A stretch of 46,397 bases of DNA from assembly GCA_002721105.1 (NCBI GenBank), contig PBJL01000014.1, positions 100,180 through 146,576 on the forward strand. The letters run 5' to 3'. The translations under genes were made by a program, and so were the position numbers. Shown piece after piece: positions 16,519 to 25,014 of the stretch. Source of the DNA: Acidiferrobacteraceae bacterium. GTDB taxonomy: Bacteria > Pseudomonadota > Gammaproteobacteria > Arenicellales > UBA868. The notes beneath the pieces were generated by a model, which was not told the DNA's origin, searched no databases, and worked only from the letters and a program-made list of their open reading frames with translations. Position 1 is the first letter of the stretch, and every line of letters starts with the position of its first letter.

Positions 16519-17385
16519 ATGAGATTAATTGTGGGTATTAATAGTGATATCGGTCGTGCTATCAAAAACTACTGGGATGAGATGGGTGTTGCGCATCACG
16601 GAAGCACAAGATATCAAGAGCTTGCGACCAGTACTAGACCATATATTGACCTCACTGACGATATTCATTTAGATGCAAGCAACCACTATAGTGCGGCAGT
16701 AATATGCGCTGGCGTCGGTCGGTTAGAGATATGTCGGCAAGATCCTATAGGTACGAGAAAAATTAATATAGAAGGGACACTAAGACTTGCACGATATCTT
16801 TGTGACCGAGGCACACGCGTGATCTTTCTGTCTACCGATAAGGTGTATGATGGTTCCAAACAATACAGAAATCCAGATGAGCCAGTTTCCCCAATAACCG
16901 AATACGGGCGCCAGAAAGCCGAAGTTGAAAAATCCATCACAAAATTGAGCGCGGGTGTTGTTTTGAGGATTGCGAAAGTGGTATACCCTGAGCAAGGCCT
17001 ACTCTCTGAATGGATAGAAAAGCTAAGAGATGGTAAGAAAATATCACCCTTCTCGGATATGTGGTTTTCACCAGTATCGATGCAAATGATTTGTAAAATT
17101 ATGGATGAATTGATTCAAAGAGAAGCGAAGGGGATATGGCATGCATCCTCTCAAGAGGATATAACTTACGAAATAGCTGCAAGACATATCGCAAGTTGCT
17201 TAGGTGCAGACCAACAACTGATTCAGCCCTATTCTTTCGTAAACAATCATAGAGTTTCTCCGAATGAGGCCCCGAGATATACAACCCTCGATATGCAAAA
17301 AACAGCTAATATAGGTATCACCGCGCCTAATCCTATTGACACCATCCACCAAACTATGTGTGTAGCGAACAAAATAATAGAGTAA
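16519..17385 (+). CDS. RmlD-like NAD(P)-dependent sugar reductase (SDR)
   Basis: A 288-residue SDR of the RmlD substrate-binding type, the family that reduces dTDP-4-dehydrorhamnose. Here the glycine motif is abbreviated (IVGINSDIGRAI). FLSTDKVYDG and the catalytic Tyr-xxx-Lys in TEYGRQKAEVE are clear, and the C-terminal lobe WFSPVSMQMICKIMDELI matches the family. It would reduce a 4-keto NDP-sugar late in the pathway. It follows the methyltransferase and a 196-base stretch holding the remnant and stem-loops, the largest gap inside this operon, so expression may drop or restart here. No rmlA/B/C genes are present, so a rhamnose role is unlikely. Confidence 0.75.
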   Translation: MRLIVGINSDIGRAIKNYWDEMGVAHHGSTRYQELATSTRPYIDLTDDIHLDASNHYSAAVICAGVGRLEICRQDPIGTRKINIEGTLRLARYLCDRGTRVIFLSTDKVYDGSKQYRNPDEPVSPITEYGRQKAEVEKSITKLSAGVVLRIAKVVYPEQGLLSEWIEKLRDGKKISPFSDMWFSPVSMQMICKIMDELIQREAKGIWHASSQEDITYEIAARHIASCLGADQQLIQPYSFVNNHRVSPNEAPRYTTLDMQKTANIGITAPNPIDTIHQTMCVANKIIE

Positions 17386-17398
17386 TGATTGGCTAAGT

Positions 17399-18598
17399 AT
17401 GATCACCGATAAAATTATCTGGAGATTGACAAAAGGATTGAGTATTGTTTTGTCAATACCGATACTGCTGCTAGTAGTGATTGTTCGCCCATTAATTTTT
17501 ATTCGTTTCGGTTATTTTTTTGGTGATCGAATAGGTCATTTTGCTTTCGATGTTGAATATTATCTATGCAAAAAGAATAATTTAAATCAAAAGAAAACCC
17601 TAGATATTTTTTTCATAGTAGGCCCTCCTTGTAATAATGCTTTGGTCAGGATGGTGAAACGTAAAATCAAGATAACAAATTTGGCAGTGGTTTTGTATGA
17701 GGGGATAAATGCTATGCCGTTTGCGGCATCTCATGTAATTCATCCTGCAAGATTAGAAAATGGATCAAGAGATCGCGAGGAATTATTCCAGACTAGCCCG
17801 AGGAATCTTGATTTTACCTTAGCCGAGATGCTAAAAGGCAGGGAATATTTGAGGGATGTGGGCCTGACAGAAGGCGATCAATATGTATGTCTTATCGTAA
17901 GAGACAATGCCTATTTGTCATTGGACACTAGTCGAGATTTCTCTTATCACGATTATCGAGATTCAGATATATCATCTTATAATAAAGCGGCTAAGGCACT
18001 TAGCGATAAGGGTTACTGGGTGTTCCGAATGGGAAAAGTGGTGAAAGACCCATTCCATTGTAGTGAATCCAAAGTCATAGACTATGCTAGTTCTAGCTCG
18101 AAATCGGATTTTCTAGATATTTGGTTAACAGCACATTGTAAGTTCGCTATAAGTACATCAACAGGGCTTGATGCTATTTCTGAGATATTTCGAATACCTA
18201 TGGTTTTTATTAATCATTTACCAATTGGTAATCTCAAGACAGGAGATCCACGGCATATTGAATTATTCAAGACCCTCAAATGGAAGAAAACAAAACAACC
18301 ACTAAGTTTGAAAGAGCAAATAGCTACAGGGGCTATAAATTTTTTTGGAACACATCAATACGATAAACAAGGAATAGAGATCAGTGATAATAGTGAAGAT
18401 GATATTTTAGCTGCAACGTTAGAGATGGAAAGTCGACTAAATGACGATTGGGTAGAAGAGCCTAAAGACCAAATCTTGCAGGAAAAGTTCTATGGAATTC
18501 TAGAAAGTTGGGATGAATTTGGAAAGTATCACGGAAGCGCAAAAAGTCGAATATGTAGGAATTTTTTAAGAAAAAATCACGATTGGTTTTTGGGGTGA
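17399..18598 (+). CDS. TIGR04372-type glycosyltransferase
   Basis: A 399-residue protein that I recognise as the putative glycosyltransferase family labelled TIGR04372. An N-terminal hydrophobic helix (IVLSIPILLLVVIVRPLIF) anchors it to the inner membrane. FGDRIGHFAFDVEYYL, then YVCLIVRDNAYL, YHDYRDSDI, GYWVFRMGKVV and ISTSTGLDAIS with INHLPIG are family-type blocks of a GT-B-like fold. It probably transfers the sugar made by this operon to a lipid-linked acceptor. It lies 13 bases after the reductase gene and 7 bases before the ABC exporter, consistent with synthesis, transfer and export in one message. Biochemical activity of this family is inferred, not known to me. Confidence 0.75.
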   Translation: MITDKIIWRLTKGLSIVLSIPILLLVVIVRPLIFIRFGYFFGDRIGHFAFDVEYYLCKKNNLNQKKTLDIFFIVGPPCNNALVRMVKRKIKITNLAVVLYEGINAMPFAASHVIHPARLENGSRDREELFQTSPRNLDFTLAEMLKGREYLRDVGLTEGDQYVCLIVRDNAYLSLDTSRDFSYHDYRDSDISSYNKAAKALSDKGYWVFRMGKVVKDPFHCSESKVIDYASSSSKSDFLDIWLTAHCKFAISTSTGLDAISEIFRIPMVFINHLPIGNLKTGDPRHIELFKTLKWKKTKQPLSLKEQIATGAINFFGTHQYDKQGIEISDNSEDDILAATLEMESRLNDDWVEEPKDQILQEKFYGILESWDEFGKYHGSAKSRICRNFLRKNHDWFLG

Positions 18599-18605
18599 GA
18601 TATAT

Positions 18606-20378
18606 ATGAAAAAAATGTGGCCAATGTTGCGAGAACTAATTCAGAGATTCCCGGGGCATTTTATTGGGTTACTAATATTAATATTCATCCAAGGAGGATT
18701 GAATGCAGTATCTATTATTTCCATTGCTCCCATAACGGACCTGCTTCTAAAGCAAAGCGGTAGTGAAGTTAATGAAATTACTAGTATTTTTCAGAGTCTC
18801 GTAGAAACATTAGGTTTTGATTTTAACATTGTTATCGTTTTCATTTTTTTTGCGATAGTAATGATCGTAAATGGTCTTGCAGGGGTAGCTACAGTATATG
18901 CTACTACGCGCATAAAGTTCGATGTTCTTGTTCATTTGTTGAGCGATGCAATGAGTAGTTTTTATCGAGCACGATATCAGTTTTTTAGTCAAGGAAAAAT
19001 CGGTACATTGTTGAACTCATTTCAGTATGAAGTCGCAAAAATCGGTGATACTTTTGGAAATTTTGCTCGGGTCTTAGCAAATTTATTACAAGCTGTTATT
19101 TTTCTTGGGGTACCATTAGCGGTTAACCCGAAGATGACCGTTATTTTTTTAGGTTCGGCATTAGTTATTACCACCCCTTTATGGCTGCTTCGTAAATACA
19201 CCTATAAATTGGGGGAAAAATTAACAACATATGGAAATGATGTTGGTGCTGTTCTGGAGGAAAATTTGTCTTTTGCTAAGCTAGTGAAAGGTTTTGGTTT
19301 AAGCAAAACAGCAGTTGCTGGATACCAGGAAAAAATAAAAAAAATCACCCGAATTTCAATTTATTTCGGAACCATTACTAAAAGTATACAATTGTTATTT
19401 ATCCCGCTAGGAACTTTGGCAGCACTTTTAGCGTTATACATATCCCATACAGATGGAACTGCGATTAGTGATATGGCAGTGGTTTTGTTTGCATTTGTTC
19501 GCGCGATTCCGATGCTTGGTATGGTAGCTCAAGGGAAAGCATCAATTGAAGGCTTTATGCCGGCGTACGAACAATTACAAAACCTTCAAAATGAAGCGAA
19601 AAAGTTGACTGAGTCTACTGGTGAAATAAAGTACGAAAGTTTAAGTGAGAGCATCCACTTTAAAAATGTATCTTTTAAATATGAATCTGATAGACCTGCT
19701 ATTAAAAAGTTAAATTTAAAATTTAATAAAGGGAACATGTACGCCCTTGTTGGGCCATCTGGCGCAGGAAAGACTACAGTAATCGATTTGTTATTAGGCT
19801 TGTATCAACAAGATAGCGGATCGATATTATTGGATGATATGGAACTAGAGCATTATGATCTTGACAGCTTTAGATCTAGAGTTGGATATGTTCCTCAGGA
19901 GCCCCAATTATTTAATGCTTCCGTTCGTGAAAACTTGTTATGGGCGTCTCCGGAATCGGATCAGAAACAGATATGGAGCGCATGTCGTTTAGCAAATGCG
20001 GAGCAGTTCGTCAAACAAATGCCTAAAGGCCTCGACACTGCAGTTGGAGATAAAGGAGTTCGCTTATCAGGAGGGCAGCGCCAAAGATTGGCGTTAGCAA
20101 GAGCAATCATCAGAGAGCCTGACTTTCTAATCTTAGATGAAGCTACGAGTTCTTTAGATACTGAGTCTGAACAGTTAATTCAAGAGTCTATTGAGTATCT
20201 TAAAGATAATAAAAATATGGTCATTATTGTAATTGCTCACAGACTGTCGACCATCAAAACAGCCGATCAAATCTATGTCTTGCAGCATGGTTCAATAGTA
20301 GAGCAAGGCAGCTACCGCGCGCTACTGGATGACACGGGCAGTCGATTAAGTGAATTAGTGCGCCAGCAAGCTTTATAA
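18606..20378 (+). CDS. MsbA-like ABC exporter (fused permease-ATPase)
   Basis: A 590-residue half-transporter: an N-terminal six-helix membrane domain (about residues 1-320) followed by an ATP-binding domain. Walker A GPSGAGKTT is near residue 383, signature LSGGQRQR starts near 487, Walker B LILDEATSSLD follows, and the H-loop is AHRLST. It would act as a homodimer moving a lipid or lipid-linked glycan across the inner membrane. A GGGGTGAG sequence lies just before ATG 18606. As the last gene of the operon it is a candidate flippase for the glycan or glycolipid assembled by the preceding genes. It is not the two-gene Wzm/Wzt type. Multidrug export is the alternative. Confidence 0.85.
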   Translation: MKKMWPMLRELIQRFPGHFIGLLILIFIQGGLNAVSIISIAPITDLLLKQSGSEVNEITSIFQSLVETLGFDFNIVIVFIFFAIVMIVNGLAGVATVYATTRIKFDVLVHLLSDAMSSFYRARYQFFSQGKIGTLLNSFQYEVAKIGDTFGNFARVLANLLQAVIFLGVPLAVNPKMTVIFLGSALVITTPLWLLRKYTYKLGEKLTTYGNDVGAVLEENLSFAKLVKGFGLSKTAVAGYQEKIKKITRISIYFGTITKSIQLLFIPLGTLAALLALYISHTDGTAISDMAVVLFAFVRAIPMLGMVAQGKASIEGFMPAYEQLQNLQNEAKKLTESTGEIKYESLSESIHFKNVSFKYESDRPAIKKLNLKFNKGNMYALVGPSGAGKTTVIDLLLGLYQQDSGSILLDDMELEHYDLDSFRSRVGYVPQEPQLFNASVRENLLWASPESDQKQIWSACRLANAEQFVKQMPKGLDTAVGDKGVRLSGGQRQRLALARAIIREPDFLILDEATSSLDTESEQLIQESIEYLKDNKNMVIIVIAHRLSTIKTADQIYVLQHGSIVEQGSYRALLDDTGSRLSELVRQQAL

Positions 20379-20409
20379 ATAGTGGGTGGTGGCACCGCTT
20401 CGAAAGGTT

Positions 20410-20432
20410 AATTTTTTAGAGACTAAAAAATT
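20410..20432. terminator. bidirectional AT-rich stem-loop between convergent genes
   Basis: AATTTTTTAG and CTAAAAAATT form a perfect 10-base inverted repeat with loop AGA, in the 53 bases between the convergent exporter and yggT genes. The stem itself supplies T-runs on either strand. It is weak energetically, but the position is right for a shared terminator. Confidence 0.4.
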
Positions 20433-21004
20433 TAGATTAATGAGATGCCAAAATCAAGTAAAGGCTGGACAATAAGTCGTAGACATAACATTAGAAAAAC
20501 AAAAAGTAAAATAGGCGACCAGTCAATAAACCCACCTATCGGTATTAAGGTGCGCGCTCTACGAAGCATGGGTTCTGTCATGGAGTATAAGAGTGTTATG
20601 GCAAAATGATGATTGTTGTTGGCTATCCAACTTATGATTGACCGTGAAAAAAGCAAGAAAATTATTGTGTATATAGTTAGTTGAACAAGCTTCCCAATGC
20701 TAAGTATTAATACCCCAGAAAATGAGGGGCTTATTTCTGCCGACAAGTATATCGATAAAATTCTTAAGAACTCGAGAGCTATTAGTGCGATGATAGATGG
20801 TAATTGGATGCTTCTACCAATAGGTATTAGAAGGTATAGGGGACTCAGGATTGGCCTACTTGCTTTTATGATCAGTTGTGAGATTGGATTTCGATTATCT
20901 GACCGAGTAAATCGGAGCAGCAAATACAGAACAAGGATAAGTATGTAGGTACTTAGCGCAAAGTCAAAAAGGTCTAGTGCAGCATCATTCAAGTAACTAC
21001 CCAT
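20432..21004 (-). CDS. yggT: YggT family inner-membrane protein
   Basis: A 190-residue polytopic membrane protein made of two repeats. Each has a hydrophobic pair of helices followed by a conserved patch (NPISQLIIKASRPILSPLY in the first, LLYSMTEPMLRRARTLIPIGGFIDWSP in the second), which is diagnostic of the YggT family. Its function is poorly known; it is often linked to envelope or ion homeostasis. The frame extends to a GTG at 21013, but ATG 21004 has GGTG about 6 bases upstream and is preferred; it overlaps the proC stop by 8 bases. Position after yggS-proC matches the usual gammaproteobacterial order. Confidence 0.88.
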   Translation of the reverse strand: MGSYLNDAALDLFDFALSTYILILVLYLLLRFTRSDNRNPISQLIIKASRPILSPLYLLIPIGRSIQLPSIIALIALEFLRILSIYLSAEISPSFSGVLILSIGKLVQLTIYTIIFLLFSRSIISWIANNNHHFAITLLYSMTEPMLRRARTLIPIGGFIDWSPILLFVFLMLCLRLIVQPLLDFGISLI

Positions 21005-21833
21005 TATTATCACCAGAAGGTATTGCTAGATTTTTAGCCCGAATCCGAGCTGCAGACACTGCTTTTTTTATAACCTCGTTAACATCATATGCCTCAAATA
21101 CTTCTATTGCTGCTTCTGTTGTTCCACCTCGGGAAGTAACTTTCTCACGTAAAATTGATAAGGATTCTTGAGTCTCGGAGGCAAGTTGGGCAGCTCCGAT
21201 TGTTGTTTCCAACACTAATTTCTTGGCTAATTTTTCGTCTATCCCTTCTAAGATAGCTGCTTGTACAAGTGACTCCATAAAATAAAAAAAGTAAGCTGGG
21301 CCGCTACCAGAGATCGCAGTGATTATGTTCATCAGTTTTTCGTCTTCTAACCATAAGACTGTTCCGACCGCTGACATGATTGATTCTGCTTTCTTTTTTT
21401 GATTTAGAGTCACGTATGAATTTGCACAAAGAGCCGTAATGCCAGCTTTAACAAGGGAAGGCGTATTAGGCATAGCACGTATTATTGGAATATCGGGCCG
21501 ACTCCACGATTCAATGTTCTGAATAGTAATGCCTGCAGCAATGGATAAGACCAATGTTTTACTATGTGAGATTTTCTCGGTCAAGTCAGTAATCACAGTT
21601 TCTACAATGTGAGGTTTCACCGCTAGAACGATAATTTCAGAATTTTTTATTGATGATAAATTATCTTCATGTATCTCCACTTTAAAGGATTTTGATAGTT
21701 CTTTTCGTCGACTATGATTAGGCTCACCGATTTTAATACGTGAAACGTCTGCTCCATTATCAATTAATCCATGAATTAGACTATGCGCCATATTGCCGCC
21801 GCCTATGAAAGAAATATTTAACTTTTGTATCAT
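20997..21833 (-). CDS. proC: pyrroline-5-carboxylate reductase
   Basis: A 278-residue cytoplasmic enzyme that reduces 1-pyrroline-5-carboxylate to proline with NAD(P)H, the last step of proline synthesis. The N-terminal Rossmann motif is ISFIGGGNMAHSLIHGL. VLAVKPHIV, RAMPNTPSLV and the C-terminal signature block SGSGPAYFFYFMESLVQAA with VTSRGGTTEAAI are all intact. Length is normal (E. coli 269). The ATG is 26 bases downstream of the yggS stop, and the gene overlaps yggT at its end, so the three form one unit on the minus strand. Confidence 0.95.
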   Translation of the reverse strand: MIQKLNISFIGGGNMAHSLIHGLIDNGADVSRIKIGEPNHSRRKELSKSFKVEIHEDNLSSIKNSEIIVLAVKPHIVETVITDLTEKISHSKTLVLSIAAGITIQNIESWSRPDIPIIRAMPNTPSLVKAGITALCANSYVTLNQKKKAESIMSAVGTVLWLEDEKLMNIITAISGSGPAYFFYFMESLVQAAILEGIDEKLAKKLVLETTIGAAQLASETQESLSILREKVTSRGGTTEAAIEVFEAYDVNEVIKKAVSAARIRAKNLAIPSGDNNG

Positions 21834-21859
21834 TGCGATGTTTTTTCGGGGTCAAGATT

Positions 21860-22573
21860 TTATTGTCTAGGACCAAAGATGCCAGTTCCAATACGAATAT
21901 GGGTGGCGCCTTCCGCAACAGCCGCTTCGAGATCGTCAGTCATTCCCATCGACAGATGCGGCAGATTAAGTTTCAGAGAGCGACTTAATTCCGTCTGAAT
22001 TTCGCGTAATTCCCTAAAAACTAGCCTTTGTTGCGCAAAGTCAGAATTGGGTCTTGGAATGGTCATCAAGCCAGACATATTCAGATTAGGTAATTCAGTG
22101 ACTTTCTTGGTCAGTTCTTTTATATCATTGGGATTTACACCAGATTTAGTAGGTTCGTTTTGCAAATTAACTTGTAGAAGAATATTTAATGGTTTCAGCT
22201 TGTCAGGACGAAAAGCCGACAAGCGTCTTGCAGTCTTAAATCGTTCGATGCTATGTACCCAGTCAAAGTTAATTGCAATATCCTTACATTTATTTGTTTG
22301 TATAGCTCCTATAAAGTGCCATATTATTCGAGATTTGGAAAACTCATATATTTTAGGCAGAGCGTCTTGCAGTTGATTTTCTCCAAAATGTATTTGGCCC
22401 ATTTTGTTTATCGCACGAACCGCATTACAGCTCTGATTTTTACTAACTGCTAGGAGGCAAACACTTCCTGGGGGCCTGCCAAAGCGAACTTCTGCTGATC
22501 TTAATCGTTCAAGAATATTCGCATAGCGAGTTTCGATTTCTATCTTATCTCCAATTTCGCTTTGTTTCACCAT
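21860..22573 (-). CDS. yggS: PLP homeostasis protein YggS/PLPBP
   Basis: A 237-residue single-domain PLP-binding barrel protein that buffers pyridoxal phosphate and affects amino-acid metabolism. The PLP lysine is in LLAVSKNQ. IHFGENQLQDALPKI, IWHFIGAIQTNKCKDI, SGLMTIPRP and LSMGMTDDLEAAVAEGATHIRIGTGIFG match the family. A GTG at 22603 would add ten residues; ATG 22573 gives the usual length. The region upstream to the pyrC' end (about 140 bases) should hold its promoter, but I see no clear boxes; it contains an A6T7 tract. In Pseudomonas pilT and pilU lie upstream of this gene; here they are absent. Confidence 0.93.
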   Translation of the reverse strand: MVKQSEIGDKIEIETRYANILERLRSAEVRFGRPPGSVCLLAVSKNQSCNAVRAINKMGQIHFGENQLQDALPKIYEFSKSRIIWHFIGAIQTNKCKDIAINFDWVHSIERFKTARRLSAFRPDKLKPLNILLQVNLQNEPTKSGVNPNDIKELTKKVTELPNLNMSGLMTIPRPNSDFAQQRLVFRELREIQTELSRSLKLNLPHLSMGMTDDLEAAVAEGATHIRIGTGIFGPRQ

Positions 22574-22712
22574 TACAGTTAGACCAATTTCTACAGCAGA
22601 CACGTTGTTTTAAGTTAGATATTTCAAATCGTCTAATCTTTTCTAAAGTGGTATTATCGTTTACGTAATAATCTTGTCGACCGAAAAAATTTTTTTGTAT
22701 TTATCTGCTATT

Positions 22713-23993
22713 TTAATCAAGGTTTTCGAAAACTACTTTTCCTGAAATTAGGGTATAACGTACAACACCTGGCAAAAGTTGTTTGTCGAAAGGTGTATTT
22801 GTGCCATTACTATGAAGATTAGTGGCATCAACTTTCCATTTTTGATGCGGATCAAATATACAAATATCCGCTTTTGCTCCTACAGATAACTGACCCACCT
22901 CGAGTCTTAGAATATCTGCAGGATTTGAGGTGACAGCAGCTACTGCCCTAGGTAAATCAATAATTCCATCATCAACTAATTTGATTGTGAGTGATAGAAG
23001 TGTCTCCAACCCAGAGATGCCAGGCGCTGATTCACTGAATGGGGCTAGTTTTGCGTCAAAACCATGAGGTTGGTGATCAGAACAGATAGCATGTATTGTG
23101 CCATCTCTAATTCCATTGCGAAGTCCATTTCTATCTGCAGTACTGCGCAACGGTGGAATTACATGGTATCTAGAATCGAATTCTCCTATATCTTGCTCAG
23201 TTAAGTGAAGATGATGAGCGGAAACTGCGGCAGTAACATCGAGACCTCTATTTACAGCTTCGGTTAGTGTGGTTACCGACCGAGCGCAAGATAATTGGGT
23301 TATATGTCCTTTTGAGTCGGTTGCTTCAATCAAGGCAAGTTCTCGCGCCAATGCGACGGTTTCTGCAGCTTCAGGGATCACCGGCAGCCCAAGGCGAGTA
23401 CTAATCTCGCCCTCATGGACACACCCATTTCCTTTAAGCCAAGGGTCTAGAGGATTGAGAAAAACTTTTAAATCAAAAGTTGTAGCATATTGCATTGCTC
23501 TCCGCATAACTAGCGTGTTATCGACCACTCGTTCAGCATTACCCACTGCGATACACCCCGCCTCATTTAAAGCAGCCATGTCAGTCAAGTGTTCGCCATT
23601 TAGATGCTTGGTAAGGCCGCCTATCGGTAAAACTCGCGAAAGCCCAATTTCATCTGCTCTTTGCCGGATCATTTGTGCCATAGCTGGTGTATCTATTACA
23701 GGATTAGTGTCTGGCGGACAACAGAGAGTAGTTATTCCACCTGCGACTGCTGCCAATAGCTCACTATTAAAAGTTGCTTTATGTTCTTCCCCCGGCTCAC
23801 GAAGTCTTGCTTGTAGATCAATCAGTCCTGGGCAGACGACCAAACCTCTCGCATCTATTGTTTTCTCTGTTTTTGATGTTTGATTTGATTTTCCAAGCGC
23901 TGCAACCTTACCTTCTTGCACAAACAGATTGTCAATTTGATCGATGCCATTTTTGGGATCAACTATTCTGCCTCCCGTAATTAGAATATTCAT
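22713..23993 (-). CDS. pyrC: dihydroorotase-like PyrC', metal site degenerate
   Basis: A 426-residue amidohydrolase-fold protein homologous to type I dihydroorotase. The active enzyme has DxHxH after its first strand (GLIDxHxHLREPG); here the same place reads GLIDLQARLREPG, so both zinc-binding histidines are gone. Later landmarks (HHLHLT, SDHQPHG) are kept. In Pseudomonas such a PyrC' has no dihydroorotase activity but is needed to assemble aspartate transcarbamoylase with PyrB. The ATG starts 2 bases after the pyrB stop, which fits a stoichiometric partner. A catalytically active dihydroorotase should exist elsewhere in the genome. The family is certain; loss of activity is inferred from the missing ligands. 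Confidence 0.9.
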   Translation of the reverse strand: MNILITGGRIVDPKNGIDQIDNLFVQEGKVAALGKSNQTSKTEKTIDARGLVVCPGLIDLQARLREPGEEHKATFNSELLAAVAGGITTLCCPPDTNPVIDTPAMAQMIRQRADEIGLSRVLPIGGLTKHLNGEHLTDMAALNEAGCIAVGNAERVVDNTLVMRRAMQYATTFDLKVFLNPLDPWLKGNGCVHEGEISTRLGLPVIPEAAETVALARELALIEATDSKGHITQLSCARSVTTLTEAVNRGLDVTAAVSAHHLHLTEQDIGEFDSRYHVIPPLRSTADRNGLRNGIRDGTIHAICSDHQPHGFDAKLAPFSESAPGISGLETLLSLTIKLVDDGIIDLPRAVAAVTSNPADILRLEVGQLSVGAKADICIFDPHQKWKVDATNLHSNGTNTPFDKQLLPGVVRYTLISGKVVFENLD

Positions 23994-23995
23994 TA

Positions 23996-24967
23996 TTATT
24001 TTTCTTTAGACTGTTGTTGTGCACCCATAAGTTGTGCCATTATCGACATTCGCACTGCGATTCCATTGGTAACCTGCTCAAGGATGACTGAGTGTTTCCC
24101 ATCTGCAACTTCAGACGCAATCTCAAGCCCTCGGTTTATAGGCCCTGGATGCATTACAATGACATCAGGTTTAGCTAACGTTAACCTCTTCTCGGTTAGA
24201 CCGTACCGTTTAAAGTACTCTTGCACACTAGGAATTAGATGTCCTTCCATTCTTTCCAGTTGTAGTCTCAGCATGATTATTACATCCACATCGGCTAATC
24301 CTTTGTCGAGATCAGACATCGGAGTGACACCCATATTTTCAATTTCGGTGGGTAAAAGGGTTCTCGGGCCAATCACTCTGATGTCCTTTACTCCTAAAAT
24401 TCGAAGAGCATGAATTTGTGAACGAGCTACCCGTGAGTGAAGGATATCGCCAACAATAGCGATTTTTAGTTCATCAAAGCTAGTTTTGTGTTGACGAATT
24501 GTGTACATGTCTAGCATTGCTTGGGTTGGATGTGCATGTCGTCCGTCACCAGCATTGATAATATGAACATAGGATGGAACATGTTTGGCTATTAAATGAG
24601 ACGTCCCACTTGCGTTATCTCGTATGACAAAGATATCGGTATGCATCGCTTCTAATGTTTTTATGGTGTCGAGTATCCGTTCTCCTTTATTTGTTGATAA
24701 TCTAGCTGAATTAAGGTTGATTACGTCTGCTGACAAGCGTTTCGCCGCGATTTCGAATGTAGTTCTTGTTCGGGTACTGTCTTCGAAGAAGAGATTGACT
24801 AAGGTTTTGCCGCGGAGCAAAGGCACTTTTCGTATTTGGCGCTCACCAATACTGATAAAAGATTCAGCTAAGTCCAATATTTCGACAATGACTTCCCGGG
24901 ATAGTCCTTCGAGCGTCAGAAAATGACGGAGCTTCCCATTGTTATCGAATTGAATTGAGGATGTCAT
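23996..24967 (-). CDS. pyrB: aspartate carbamoyltransferase catalytic chain
   Basis: A 323-residue cytoplasmic enzyme condensing carbamoyl phosphate with aspartate in pyrimidine synthesis. The carbamoyl-phosphate loop [31 protein letters not shown] and HPGPINRG are intact, and the domain-swinging [10 protein letters not shown] block is present. An N-terminal extension of roughly ten residues relative to E. coli PyrB fits the class A (Pseudomonas-type) enzyme that assembles with PyrC'. No pyrI regulatory-chain gene is adjacent. The 47 bases between pyrR and this gene contain no obvious attenuator hairpin, so RNA-level control by PyrR is not apparent. Confidence 0.95.
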   Translation of the reverse strand: MTSSIQFDNNGKLRHFLTLEGLSREVIVEILDLAESFISIGERQIRKVPLLRGKTLVNLFFEDSTRTRTTFEIAAKRLSADVINLNSARLSTNKGERILDTIKTLEAMHTDIFVIRDNASGTSHLIAKHVPSYVHIINAGDGRHAHPTQAMLDMYTIRQHKTSFDELKIAIVGDILHSRVARSQIHALRILGVKDIRVIGPRTLLPTEIENMGVTPMSDLDKGLADVDVIIMLRLQLERMEGHLIPSVQEYFKRYGLTEKRLTLAKPDVIVMHPGPINRGLEIASEVADGKHSVILEQVTNGIAVRMSIMAQLMGAQQQSKEK

Positions 24968-25014
24968 TTAAGAAGTATGGTTGCTACGAGTTATTTGTAT
25001 GGTAGGTCGATTCA

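Noticed and set aside
22681..22700. A6T7 tract downstream of pyrC' as a terminator
   Set aside because: The palindrome has no loop, so it cannot form a proper RNA hairpin; it is more likely a bent or simple AT tract.
23269..23883. 204-residue plus-strand open frame opposite pyrC'
   Set aside because: It lies wholly antisense to a well-supported gene, has low-complexity Ser/Arg-rich composition, and shows no domain motifs or ribosome-binding site.
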